Shown here piece by piece: positions 42,961 to 50,831 of a stretch of 64,000 nucleotides of DNA (the stretch's first letter is position 1; each line of letters opens with the position of its first letter). Below the pieces are notes generated by a model. It was not told where the DNA came from. It was given only the letters and a program-made list of their open reading frames with translations, and made no database searches. The position numbers and the translations under genes are program-made. The DNA comes from Variovorax sp. HW608 (lineage in GTDB: Bacteria; Pseudomonadota; Gammaproteobacteria; Burkholderiales; Burkholderiaceae_C). The DNA lies in the NCBI RefSeq assembly GCF_900090195.1, contig NZ_LT607803.1, positions 5,916,229 through 5,980,228 on the forward strand, read 5' to 3'.

Positions 42961-43486
42961 CCCAGCGCGTCGCACAGCGACTATTCCACGCGTGCGATGC
43001 GCTCCCCCGACCCTGCGCGCGGCGAGCGAGGTTCTCCTGGAGACGAGGGCCCCAATGCCTCGCAGTGGTAGCCCAGAGCGGCGAGGTGGCGTTGCAGCAC
43101 CAAGCCGCCGGCTACGGCGCCCAGATGGCGTACTTCAACCTCAACACCGCAAGCTGTTCTGCCAGCCCCGAGCGAGATGCCAGCGAAGTGCCCGCGGGCT
43201 TAGTGGCGAGTCGGCGGGTGTACTCGAAGGCCGGCATGGCCTTGATCGCCTCGCGCGTGGCTCCGCGCAGCACCGGGTGGTCCCCTGAAACGCTGAACGA
43301 CCCTACCGGGATCGCGACGTCGTGCCCGCGCACGCTGCGTCGCTCATGCGCCCGTAGTGATGAGTACAGTGCGCGCGAATCCGCCATCGTTCGCAGCGAG
43401 AATTTCGCCGTTCCAGTAGTGATGCAGGTCACCCTGCATGGGTCGCGACGGCTGGAGCCGTTAGTGCGCTCAGTGGCTGCGCAGCG
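42961..43486 (-). pseudogene. Gene-free stretch holding decayed fragments (PRC-barrel-like and IS110-like)
   Basis: No intact gene. On the minus strand, 43211-43327 reads GHDVAIPVGSFSVSGDHPVL then GATREAIKAMPAFEY, which resembles the tail of a PRC-barrel protein. 43032-43115 reads GGLVLQRHLAALGYHCEALGPSSPGE, resembling part of an IS110-type transposase (compare its LGxxCxVVAPSSIP region). Both are broken by stops or frame changes and neither has a start. The plus-strand ORF across the region is a shadow. Assignments are by eye. Confidence 0.4.
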
Positions 43487-43741
43487 TCAGCGCTCAAACG
43501 TACCGATCTTGAAGCAGGCCAATCCGCGCTGCTTCCAATACATCCCATTCAAGCGCCTGCAGAGGTTTGCCGGCGAAGCGATCGTCCCACCAATCAACTG
43601 GAGGATCGCCCCCGGGTGGGATCCGGTGCCTTCCACGCGCATGATGCTCTCGCAGATGAGCTCGGGCGCGTATTTCCGTACCAACTCCTTGATCTCCTCG
43701 TCATTGGTACCCGCCGCGATATTCTCGATCCAAATTCTCAT
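43487..43741 (-). CDS. Small RRM-like (RNA recognition motif fold) protein
   Basis: An 84-residue protein from ATG 43741 (CGGGAGAG upstream). The pattern MRIWIENIAAGTNDEEIKEL, then GAILQLIG, LCRRLNGMYWKQRGLACFKIG follows the beta-alpha-beta-beta-alpha-beta order of RRM domains. It closes the minus-strand operon, 66 bp after FabI. Such short RRM proteins may bind RNA, but the aromatic RNP positions are only partly present, so binding is uncertain. Confidence 0.65.
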   Translation of the reverse strand: MRIWIENIAAGTNDEEIKELVRKYAPELICESIMRVEGTGSHPGAILQLIGGTIASPANLCRRLNGMYWKQRGLACFKIGTFER

Positions 43742-43807
43742 TTTTCTCTCCCGAACCCATTGCACTTGGTGCGCATGCGCTGTCTACGGATCTGCGTTGC
43801 CATCGGT

Positions 43808-44590
43808 TCAGGCCATGATGTTGACGCCGCCATCGACATAGACCGTATCGCCCGAAAGGCGGCGCGCATATGGTGTGGCGAGATAGGCGCACGCAAAACC
43901 GACGTCCATGATGTCGACCAACTCACCAACCGGCGCACGTCGCTGCGCCTCGGTCAGCAGCAAATCGAAGTCCTTGATCCCGGATGCGGCGCGGGTCTTG
44001 AGGGGGCCTGGCGATATGGCGTGGACACGAATGCCCTTGCCACCGAGTTCGAATGCCAGATAGCGGCAGCACGCTTCCAGCGCGGCCTTGACCGGCCCCA
44101 TGACGCTGTACGTGGGCACGACCTTGTTGGCGCCGTAATAGCTCATGGCCATCATTGTTCCGCCGTTCTTCATGAGCGGTGCCGCAAGCCGAGCCATCCG
44201 CACGAACGAATGGCATGACACATCCATGGCCTTGGCGAATCCCGGCGCCGAACAGTTGAGCAGTCCGCCCTGGAGATCTTCCTTCGGCGCGAACGCGATC
44301 GAGTGGACCAGGATGTTGAGTTCGTTCCACTTCTGCTCAACGGCCTCGAATACGGCCTCGAGCTGCCCCGGGACGCTCACGTCCAGAGGCAGGATCAGGG
44401 AAGCTTCGAGCTCCTTCGCAAGAGGCTCGACATGTGGCCGCGCCTTGTCGTTGAGGTAGGTGATGGCCAGCTCGGCGCCGAGCTCACGGAACGCCTTCGC
44501 ACAGCCGTAGGCGATCGATTGCTGGTTGGCGACGCCTACCACGAGCGCCTTGGCGCCCTTGAGCGGTGGATGAGGAATGTCGAGCTTCAT
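43808..44590 (-). CDS. fabI: Enoyl-[acyl-carrier-protein] reductase (NADH), FabI type
   Basis: A 260-residue short-chain dehydrogenase of the FabI branch. GVANQQSIAYGCAKAF is the cofactor-binding start, LVHSIAFAPKEDLQG the central strand, and the catalytic Tyr-X6-Lys appears as YSVMGPVK after SYYGANKVVP. The C-terminal PLKTRAASGIKDF loop is the substrate lid. It reduces trans-2-enoyl-ACP in fatty acid synthesis. Here it sits in an operon with acetate kinase and phosphotransacetylase rather than with other fab genes, so it may be a second, specialised copy. Confidence 0.95.
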   Translation of the reverse strand: MKLDIPHPPLKGAKALVVGVANQQSIAYGCAKAFRELGAELAITYLNDKARPHVEPLAKELEASLILPLDVSVPGQLEAVFEAVEQKWNELNILVHSIAFAPKEDLQGGLLNCSAPGFAKAMDVSCHSFVRMARLAAPLMKNGGTMMAMSYYGANKVVPTYSVMGPVKAALEACCRYLAFELGGKGIRVHAISPGPLKTRAASGIKDFDLLLTEAQRRAPVGELVDIMDVGFACAYLATPYARRLSGDTVYVDGGVNIMA

Positions 44591-44593
44591 GAA

Positions 44594-45262
44594 TCAGGTT
44601 TCCTGGAGTTGCATCTGTGGTACCTGCGACGGCACGACCAGCTCGGCCTCGGTTCCCGCGAGCACCTGCTGCACCGAGACGCCCGGCGCCGTTTCGAGAA
44701 GCGTCGCGCGCCCGTCCGGGAAGCCGATGGTCGCGAGTTCAGTCACGACGAGATGCACGGGGCGCAGCGAAGTCAGCGGCAAGGTGCACTCCCTGACGAT
44801 CTTCGGCTTGCCCTTGGCCGTGTGTTGCATCGCGATCACGACGCGTTTGGCGCCTGTCACGAGGTCCATCGCACCACCCATTCCCGGCACCATCTTGCCG
44901 GGAACCACCCAGTTGGCGAGCCGGCCATGCACGTCGACCTGCAAGGCGCCGAGAACGGTCATGTCCACGTGCCCGCCGCGGATGAGGCCGAATGACATCG
45001 CGCTGTCGAACGTGCAGGCGCCGGGCAGCGCCGTCACCGGGTGGCCGCCGGCGTCGGTCAGCAGTCGCTCCTGCATGCCCTGTTCGGGCGCCGGGCCGGT
45101 GCCGATGAGGCCGTTCTCGGACTGGAAGTAAACGTGCATCCTTTCGGGCACGTAATTCGCCACCAGCGTCGGGATACCGATGCCGAGGTTGACCAGCATG
45201 CCGTCTCGAAGCTCGCGCGCGATTCTTCGGGCGATAAGAGTCTGTGCGTCCATGGTTGTCAT
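44594..45262 (-). CDS. scoB: 3-oxoacid CoA-transferase subunit B
   Basis: A 222-residue beta subunit of a family I CoA-transferase (ScoB/AtoA/PcaJ). The catalytic Glu lies in YFQSENGLIGTGPAP near residue 50; GGHVDMTVLGALQVDVHGRLANW and the closing VHLVVTELATIGF segments are typical. It pairs with the A subunit whose gene overlaps by 4 bp. The complex shuttles CoA from succinyl-CoA or acyl-CoA to acetoacetate or another acid. Subfamily and substrate are uncertain. Confidence 0.92.
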   Translation of the reverse strand: MTTMDAQTLIARRIARELRDGMLVNLGIGIPTLVANYVPERMHVYFQSENGLIGTGPAPEQGMQERLLTDAGGHPVTALPGACTFDSAMSFGLIRGGHVDMTVLGALQVDVHGRLANWVVPGKMVPGMGGAMDLVTGAKRVVIAMQHTAKGKPKIVRECTLPLTSLRPVHLVVTELATIGFPDGRATLLETAPGVSVQQVLAGTEAELVVPSQVPQMQLQET

Positions 45263-45906
45263 AGGTTTGCGATCAGGCAGTCGACCAACGGCGCCGGGGT
45301 GATCACTGCATCGGGTGGGATGACGCCGACCGGAACGATATGCTCCGCGGCGACCATGACCGTGTCGGCGGCCGTCGCGATCACGGGATTGAAATTGCGC
45401 GCCGTCAGCGCGTAGGTGAGATTGCCGAAATAGTCGGCGAGAAACGCACCCACCAACGCGAAGTCAGCGCGCAGCGCGACCTCGACCAGGAACTGGCGAC
45501 CGTCGATGGTCAGGACTTGCTTGCCCGTCTCCACTGGCGTTCCCACCCCCGTCGGCGTCAGGACGCCGCCCAGTCCGAATCCGGCTGCGCGGATGCGTTC
45601 GATCAAGGTTCCCTGCGGCACCAGGTCGACCTCCATCTCGCCGGCCAGCATGTATTGCTGCGTCTCTGGGTTCGTGCCGATGTGGCTGACGATCGCCTTC
45701 CGTATGGCCCGGGCGCTGACCAATTTGCCGATGCCGATACCCGGGGCGGCAGTGTCGTTGGCGATCACGGTCAGGTTTCGCCTGCCCTGGCGCACGAGCT
45801 CATCGACGATCCGCTCGGGCGTGCCGACGCCCATGAATCCGCCGATCATCAGGCTCGCGCCATCCGGGATCCTGGCAACCGCATCCTCGACTGACAATGT
45901 CTTCAT
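45259..45906 (-). CDS. scoA: 3-oxoacid CoA-transferase subunit A
   Basis: A 215-residue alpha subunit (ScoA/AtoD). ATG 45906 is preferred because GAGGAAC sits just upstream; GTG 45918 is an in-frame alternative that overlaps the acetate kinase stop. Conserved parts are SLMIGGFMGVGTPERIVDELV and EVDLVPQGTLIERIRAAG, then TVMVAAEHIVPVGVIPPDAV at the end. It forms the heteromeric enzyme with subunit B. Its position between acetate kinase and FabI suggests handling of acetoacetyl-, acetyl- or acyl-CoA. Confidence 0.92.
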   Translation of the reverse strand: MKTLSVEDAVARIPDGASLMIGGFMGVGTPERIVDELVRQGRRNLTVIANDTAAPGIGIGKLVSARAIRKAIVSHIGTNPETQQYMLAGEMEVDLVPQGTLIERIRAAGFGLGGVLTPTGVGTPVETGKQVLTIDGRQFLVEVALRADFALVGAFLADYFGNLTYALTARNFNPVIATAADTVMVAAEHIVPVGVIPPDAVITPAPLVDCLIANL

Positions 45907-45914
45907 CTTGTTCC

Positions 45915-47138
45915 TCACTGCAATCCCGGGTTTACATCGGCCGCCATCGCCATCGTGACCTGATCACCTGCCAGCACCGCCCGCGTGTGCTGCGCGATCA
46001 TGAGCTCTTCGTTGGTGGGGATAACCCAAACGGCGACCCGACTCTCGGCGGTGCTGATGCGCGGACCCCCGGCATGGTTTGCCTCGAGGTCGAGTTCCAC
46101 GCCAAGCCAGCCGGCAGCGCGACACACCCGCTCGCGCAGCATTGCGCTGTTCTCGCCGATCCCCGCCGTGAACACCATCGCATCCAGGCCCCCGAGCGCT
46201 GCGGCGAGGCCCCCGAGTTCGCGGCCGATGCGGTGAATGAAAAGATCGATCGCCGCTTTCGCACCGGGTTCGGTGCTCGCCTCGAGGACGCGCATGTCGC
46301 TGGAAATCCCGGAGACGCCGAGCAGGCCTGATTGCCGATAGAGCGTGTCCTCGATGGCTCGCGCGTCCATCCCGAGTTCGTCCATCAGGTACAGCAGCAC
46401 ACCAGAGTCGAGGGCGCCGCATCGCGTTCCCATCGGCAGCCCGTCGACGGCCGTAAAGCCCATCGTGCTGGCGACGCTGCGGCCGTTGGCAACGGCGCAC
46501 ATGCTGGCGCCGTTGCCCAGATGCATGATCACGGTCTTTCCCTGGGCGGCGCGACGGTCGCATACGGACAGTACCTGGGTGATGTACTCGTAGGAAAGCC
46601 CGTGGAAACCGTAACGGCGCACGCCCTTTTCCGTGATGGCACGAGGTAGCGCGAAGGCTTGCTCCACCTCCGGCTGATCACGATGGAATGCCGTGTCGAA
46701 GCAGGCCACCTGTGGCAGTTGCGGTGCGCTTATCAACAGCGCCCTGATCGATGCCAGGTTGTGGGGCTGGTGTAACGGCGCCAGCGGGACATACTTTTCC
46801 AGCGCTGCCAGGACGGAGGCGTCGATGCGAACCGATCGGTCGAACATCAACCCCCCGTGGACCACCCGGTGCCCGACGCCGATCAGGCGTTGATCGCCGA
46901 GATCCGCGTGCGAGAAGAGATAGTAGAGCGCACCCTCGTGACCCAGCTTGACGCCATCACCCCAGTCTTTCGCATCGAGGATCTTGCCGTCCCGATCCCT
47001 GGCGACGAAGCGGGGCGATGTGTAGAGGCCCTCGGCCTGGCCGCGTGCAGTCAGCTCGAGCGCACCGCCGACGATTCCGAACAGCGAGAACTTCAGGCTC
47101 GACGAGCCTGCATTGAGAACGGCAATGGCGTCGGCCAT
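45915..47138 (-). CDS. ackA: Acetate/propionate kinase
   Basis: A 407-residue ASKHA-fold kinase. VLNAGSSSLKFSLFG at the N-terminus, MHLGNGASMCAVANGRSVASTMGFTAVDGLPMGTR in the centre and FTAGIGENSAMLRERVC at the end are the standard acetate kinase signatures. It interconverts acetyl phosphate/ADP and acetate/ATP. ATG 47138 is one base after the phosphotransacetylase stop, a typical pta-ackA arrangement; an earlier frame start at 47201 lies inside that gene. Confidence 0.96.
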   Translation of the reverse strand: MADAIAVLNAGSSSLKFSLFGIVGGALELTARGQAEGLYTSPRFVARDRDGKILDAKDWGDGVKLGHEGALYYLFSHADLGDQRLIGVGHRVVHGGLMFDRSVRIDASVLAALEKYVPLAPLHQPHNLASIRALLISAPQLPQVACFDTAFHRDQPEVEQAFALPRAITEKGVRRYGFHGLSYEYITQVLSVCDRRAAQGKTVIMHLGNGASMCAVANGRSVASTMGFTAVDGLPMGTRCGALDSGVLLYLMDELGMDARAIEDTLYRQSGLLGVSGISSDMRVLEASTEPGAKAAIDLFIHRIGRELGGLAAALGGLDAMVFTAGIGENSAMLRERVCRAAGWLGVELDLEANHAGGPRISTAESRVAVWVIPTNEELMIAQHTRAVLAGDQVTMAMAADVNPGLQ

Positions 47139-47139
47139 C

Positions 47140-48141
47140 TCAGGTTCCCCCTTTCGCAGCCGCTTGCCGGCGCGCTTGGGCGACCAGCGCCGCGACCGCA
47201 CAGGAAGCCAGCCGCGTCATGACCGAATCGGCCCGGCTGGTGAGAATGATCGGCACCCGCGCCCCGAGCACGATGCCCGAGGCGTCCGCGTCGGCGAGAA
47301 ACGAGAGACTTTTCGCGAGCATGTTGCCCGCCTCGAGATCCGGCACAACCAGCACATTGGCGCGGCCCGCAACCGGCGAGTTGATCTTCTTGATCTGGAC
47401 CGACTCCAGGTTGATGGCGTTGTCGAGCGCGAGCGGTCCGTCGAGAATGGCCCCGGTGATCTGCCCGCGATCGGCCATCTTGCACAAGGCGCCGGCCTCG
47501 ACCGTCGACGGCACCTTGGGATTGACCGTTTCCATCGCCGACAGGATTGCAACCCGCACTTCGTCGAACTGCAACGCATGGGCGAGGTCGACGGCGTTCT
47601 GGATGATGTCGACCTTGTCCTCCATGGTCGGCGCGATATTGACCGCCGCGTCGGTGATGATCAGCGGCTCCGGATAGGTCGGCACGTCCATCACGAAACA
47701 GTGGCTGACGCGTCTGCCGGTACGCAGCCCCGCGTCGCGCTGAACCACGGCGCCCATCAGTTCGTCGGTATGAAGGCTGCCCTTCATCAGCGCCTCTGCC
47801 TTGCCCTCACGGACGAGTGCGACCGCCTTGTCGGCCGAGGCATGGCTGTGGGGCGCGTCGACGATGCAAAGGCCGGCAATGTCGATGCGGCTTTCCTTCG
47901 CAACTGCCTCGATGCGCTGGCGCGGGCCGACCAGGATCGGCACGATCAGTCCCATCCGGCCTGCGTCGACAGCTCCTTGCAGCGAATGCTGATCGCAAGG
48001 GTGCGCGACAGCCGTTGGCGTTGGCGGCATCGATTTGCAGTACTCGATGAGGCGCCGGTATTTTTCGTGGGCCGGCGCCACAGTCCGGCCGTGCGCAGCG
48101 TCTTGCGCTGCCGCTGCAGGTGGTTTCAGGGACGTTTGCAT
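47140..48141 (-). CDS. Phosphate acetyl/butyryltransferase
   Basis: A 333-residue phosphotransacylase of the Pta/Ptb family (short form, no N-terminal DRTGG domain). ALMKGSLHTDELMGAV, THEDKV-like ITDAAVNIAPTMEDKVDIIQNAVDLA, and VADRGQ... ILDGPLALDNAINLES are conserved. It moves acyl groups between CoA and phosphate. ATG 48141 has GAGGTGA upstream; GTG 48150 overlaps the previous gene. With AckA it makes an acetyl-CoA/acetate ATP-yielding pair. Acetyl versus butyryl preference cannot be told. Confidence 0.93.
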   Translation of the reverse strand: MQTSLKPPAAAAQDAAHGRTVAPAHEKYRRLIEYCKSMPPTPTAVAHPCDQHSLQGAVDAGRMGLIVPILVGPRQRIEAVAKESRIDIAGLCIVDAPHSHASADKAVALVREGKAEALMKGSLHTDELMGAVVQRDAGLRTGRRVSHCFVMDVPTYPEPLIITDAAVNIAPTMEDKVDIIQNAVDLAHALQFDEVRVAILSAMETVNPKVPSTVEAGALCKMADRGQITGAILDGPLALDNAINLESVQIKKINSPVAGRANVLVVPDLEAGNMLAKSLSFLADADASGIVLGARVPIILTSRADSVMTRLASCAVAALVAQARRQAAAKGGT

Positions 48142-48146
48142 GGCCG

Positions 48147-50486
48147 TCACCTCTTTGCGGTTTTCCGCACCCGCGCCACGCGCGGTGCGGGCGGCACGTC
48201 GGTGCGCAAGGTTTCGCTGATCGACTGGAGCATGGCGAGCTGCTCCGCCGACGCAGCGCTGCGCTGCACGCGCTCGTCGGCAAGCAGGCGATCGGCGAGT
48301 GTTAGGAGCCGTTTCCGATCCGCAGGCTTGGCGAGCAGCCGCGGCAGCGTGGCGAGTGCTCTTTCCCGTTCGTAGTGCACGATGATGTCCTGCTCACCGC
48401 CAATGCGGCGCCATTGTTCGGGCGTCAGGTCGGGAAGCAGGTTGGCATATTCGTGTTCCAGTTCCTGCTTGAGCGCGATCTTCGCGAGCGGAAACCGCTC
48501 GCCTCGCGGCGCCAGAAGCGAGCCAACGCGCGTCAACGCCTCGGCGTAACCACCTTCCTCGATGCTGGCGAGCGCGTCTTTGACGGCGGGCAATTGCCGC
48601 AGATCGGCAGGCTCCAGGACCGACTCGGAGTGTTCGGCCTCGCGCTTGTCCGCGAGGTAGAGCGAAAACACGTTGCCATAGGTCTGGAAGAACGCGGCCT
48701 CGCTCGTCGCGTCGCGGATGTCCCGGTAATAGTCGAGTGACGCACTGATGATTTCAGAGCCCATTTCCTCCCACTTGCGCGAGCCCGGTTCGGACCCAAC
48801 GCCCTTGCGCTGCGCCTTCACGATTTGCGCGGTGGGCCCGAGCCACATCAGCCAGGGATTCAGGTCGGACACTGCCCAGCGTTGTACGCGCAGGGGGTGC
48901 AGCTGACGGATGAGCTTCGCACTCGACTCGCTTGACATCGACTGGACCAGCGGTTGCAGGAACAGCTCGTAGGCGCGTTGGTTGAACTCCGAGATCTGCG
49001 CCACAGCCTCGAACGGCTTCTCGTCGGCGCGCTTGAACCGGTTCAAACGCACGGCGATCTCCTCGAGTTCGCGCTCATTGAATTCGACTTCGTATTCAAC
49101 CTTTCCGTCGTCGCTCTTGATTTCTCGGATGGCCATCTCGTACAGGCCCGGCGGCAGCGCCTCGATCGACTGGAGAACTGAAACGATCTGCGCGTGTTCC
49201 TTCTGGGCCACCTTGCCAGCGACAAAGATGCCGAGATGGCCGATGCTTTCATGCACGAGCCCGACGATGACCTGGCCGCATGCCTTGATTTCGTCGGTCG
49301 ACCCGTAAACGTCGGCAACCCAGTTGAAGGCCTGCTGCGGGGGCGTGATGTTGTCGCCCATCGATGCGAAGAGAACGATCGGAGCCTTGATCTGGCGCAG
49401 ATCGAAGACCTTGCCGCCCTTGGCTTTCGTCGTCCCGGACCAGAGCTTGTTGCCGACAAAGAGATTGCGCGTGATCCACTCGATCTCCTCGCGGTTCATC
49501 AAGTAGAAGCCTCCCCAATAGCGTTCGAACTCCAGGAATCGCGGCGGCTCGGTATCGATGTTGGCGAAGAGGTGGTAGTACTTGTTCCAGAGCGTGTTCG
49601 CAGGGTTGAGGTTTTCGAAGTTCTCGACCAGGTAGGCGCCATCGAAGACGCCGGCGCCCAGGTCTGCGCTGAACGACGACAGCCATGTGCCGCCGAGCAT
49701 TCCGCCCGAATAGCGCATCGGGTTGTTGCCTGCGCCTTCCTGCCAGGCGCCTCCCCAATAGGACATGGGTGCGCCATTGATGACGATCGGGCCGGTATCC
49801 TCGGGCTTGGCCGCGGCCAGCATCATCGCGGCCCACCCGCCCTGGCAGTTGCCGATGATGGCCGGCTTCTCGCTGTCGGGATGAAGCTCGCGCACCTTGT
49901 GGATGAACTGTTGCTCAGCCTCGCAGACGTCGAGCAGCGTCTGCCCCGGCTCCGGTTGTGGAAAGAAGATGACGAAGTACACCGGATGGCCCGCGCGCAG
50001 CGCCACACCGACCTGCGAGTCGTCCTTGAAGCCGCCGATTCCCGGGCCATGGCCAGCCCGCGGGTCGATGATGACGTAAGGACGCCGTCCGGGATCCACG
50101 GTCACGCCTTCGGGCGGCACGATCCTGACCAGCGCGTAATTGACCGGCCGCGCGAACTGTCGCGCATCGAGCACCATATCGAAATCGAAGTGCAACACCG
50201 GCGGCATGCCCTTTGCCTCGTGCTCGATGAAGTTGTTGCCACGTTGGCGCAGCGTGTCCCAGAACAAGATCGAGCGTTGGGCGAAGTCGCTCGCATAGGC
50301 ACTCCCCAGCGCCCAGGCATCCCAGGGCGCGGGGGGCCTGGCACCCTGCTCGGCGAAGGTGTCGGCCTGCGTTCGCCGCACACGTTCGATCAGTCTTTCG
50401 CTCGCCGATTTCGTGCGTTCCTGAAATAGGAGCGATACCTTCGCTTGGATGTCTTGGCTCATAGCCAGATGCTTAGGGGCGTTCAA
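48147..50486 (-). CDS. DUF3141 protein, PHA synthase-like alpha/beta hydrolase
   Basis: A 779-residue protein. An alpha/beta-hydrolase domain resembling polyhydroxyalkanoate synthase contains a lipase-like box with Cys nucleophile, IIGNCQGGWAAMM near residues 210-222, a later acid in FASMGDNITPP, and a His in HESIGHLGIFVAG. The ~300 C-terminal residues are helical and charged. The family is annotated DUF3141 and often sits with pta-ackA genes. The start is TTG 50486 with GGAGA upstream; ATG 50462 is an alternative. It is the first gene of the minus-strand operon and may act on hydroxyacyl chains. Its true activity is not established. Confidence 0.9.
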   Translation of the reverse strand: MNAPKHLAMSQDIQAKVSLLFQERTKSASERLIERVRRTQADTFAEQGARPPAPWDAWALGSAYASDFAQRSILFWDTLRQRGNNFIEHEAKGMPPVLHFDFDMVLDARQFARPVNYALVRIVPPEGVTVDPGRRPYVIIDPRAGHGPGIGGFKDDSQVGVALRAGHPVYFVIFFPQPEPGQTLLDVCEAEQQFIHKVRELHPDSEKPAIIGNCQGGWAAMMLAAAKPEDTGPIVINGAPMSYWGGAWQEGAGNNPMRYSGGMLGGTWLSSFSADLGAGVFDGAYLVENFENLNPANTLWNKYYHLFANIDTEPPRFLEFERYWGGFYLMNREEIEWITRNLFVGNKLWSGTTKAKGGKVFDLRQIKAPIVLFASMGDNITPPQQAFNWVADVYGSTDEIKACGQVIVGLVHESIGHLGIFVAGKVAQKEHAQIVSVLQSIEALPPGLYEMAIREIKSDDGKVEYEVEFNERELEEIAVRLNRFKRADEKPFEAVAQISEFNQRAYELFLQPLVQSMSSESSAKLIRQLHPLRVQRWAVSDLNPWLMWLGPTAQIVKAQRKGVGSEPGSRKWEEMGSEIISASLDYYRDIRDATSEAAFFQTYGNVFSLYLADKREAEHSESVLEPADLRQLPAVKDALASIEEGGYAEALTRVGSLLAPRGERFPLAKIALKQELEHEYANLLPDLTPEQWRRIGGEQDIIVHYERERALATLPRLLAKPADRKRLLTLADRLLADERVQRSAASAEQLAMLQSISETLRTDVPPAPRVARVRKTAKR

Positions 50487-50517
50487 ATGAATTCTCCAAT
50501 GGTCAAAGTCAAAGGCG

Positions 50518-50831
50518 AGTTGAAAGTCGCGGCATCGGATGTTTCGCGTGGATTCGGGGTGGTGTGAGCGTAGGGCGCATTGCGCACGAAGTCGTCAGCG
50601 TTGCGTCGGCATTCGGTCGCCATATCGAGTGCTCCTGCGCCCTCGCCGGTTCCGGCGCCCGCGCCCAGTCCTCAACGAAGGGTCGCCCGTCAAATCGCGA
50701 ATGGTCGGGCCCATAAGGGCGCCGAACATCGACCAAACGCCGACTCTTCGCTGACGACTTCATCCGCACCGGGCCCTACGCTCACGCCATCTCGAAATCA
50801 CGCCAGATCCATCCGATGCCGCGACTTTCAA
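50518..50831. repeat. Imperfect inverted repeat of ~105-bp arms in the divergent region
   Basis: The left arm (50518-50624) and the right arm (50727-50831, read on the other strand) share blocks such as AGTTGAAAGTCGCGGCATCG, GTGAGCGTAGGGC and GAAGTCGTCAGCG in the same order, about three-quarters identical overall. About 100 bp separates them. The right arm covers the start codon of the efflux outer-membrane gene, so that gene acquired its 5' end from the repeat. It could be a decayed palindromic mobile element or a large hairpin. No transposase or target duplication was found. Confidence 0.75.

Noticed and set aside
42744..43841. 365-codon plus-strand frame covering the small gene, the relic stretch and the RRM-like gene
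   Set aside because: It crosses several unrelated sequences and is Ser/Arg/Pro-rich without a domain; the minus-strand RRM-like gene and the 70-residue gene fit better.
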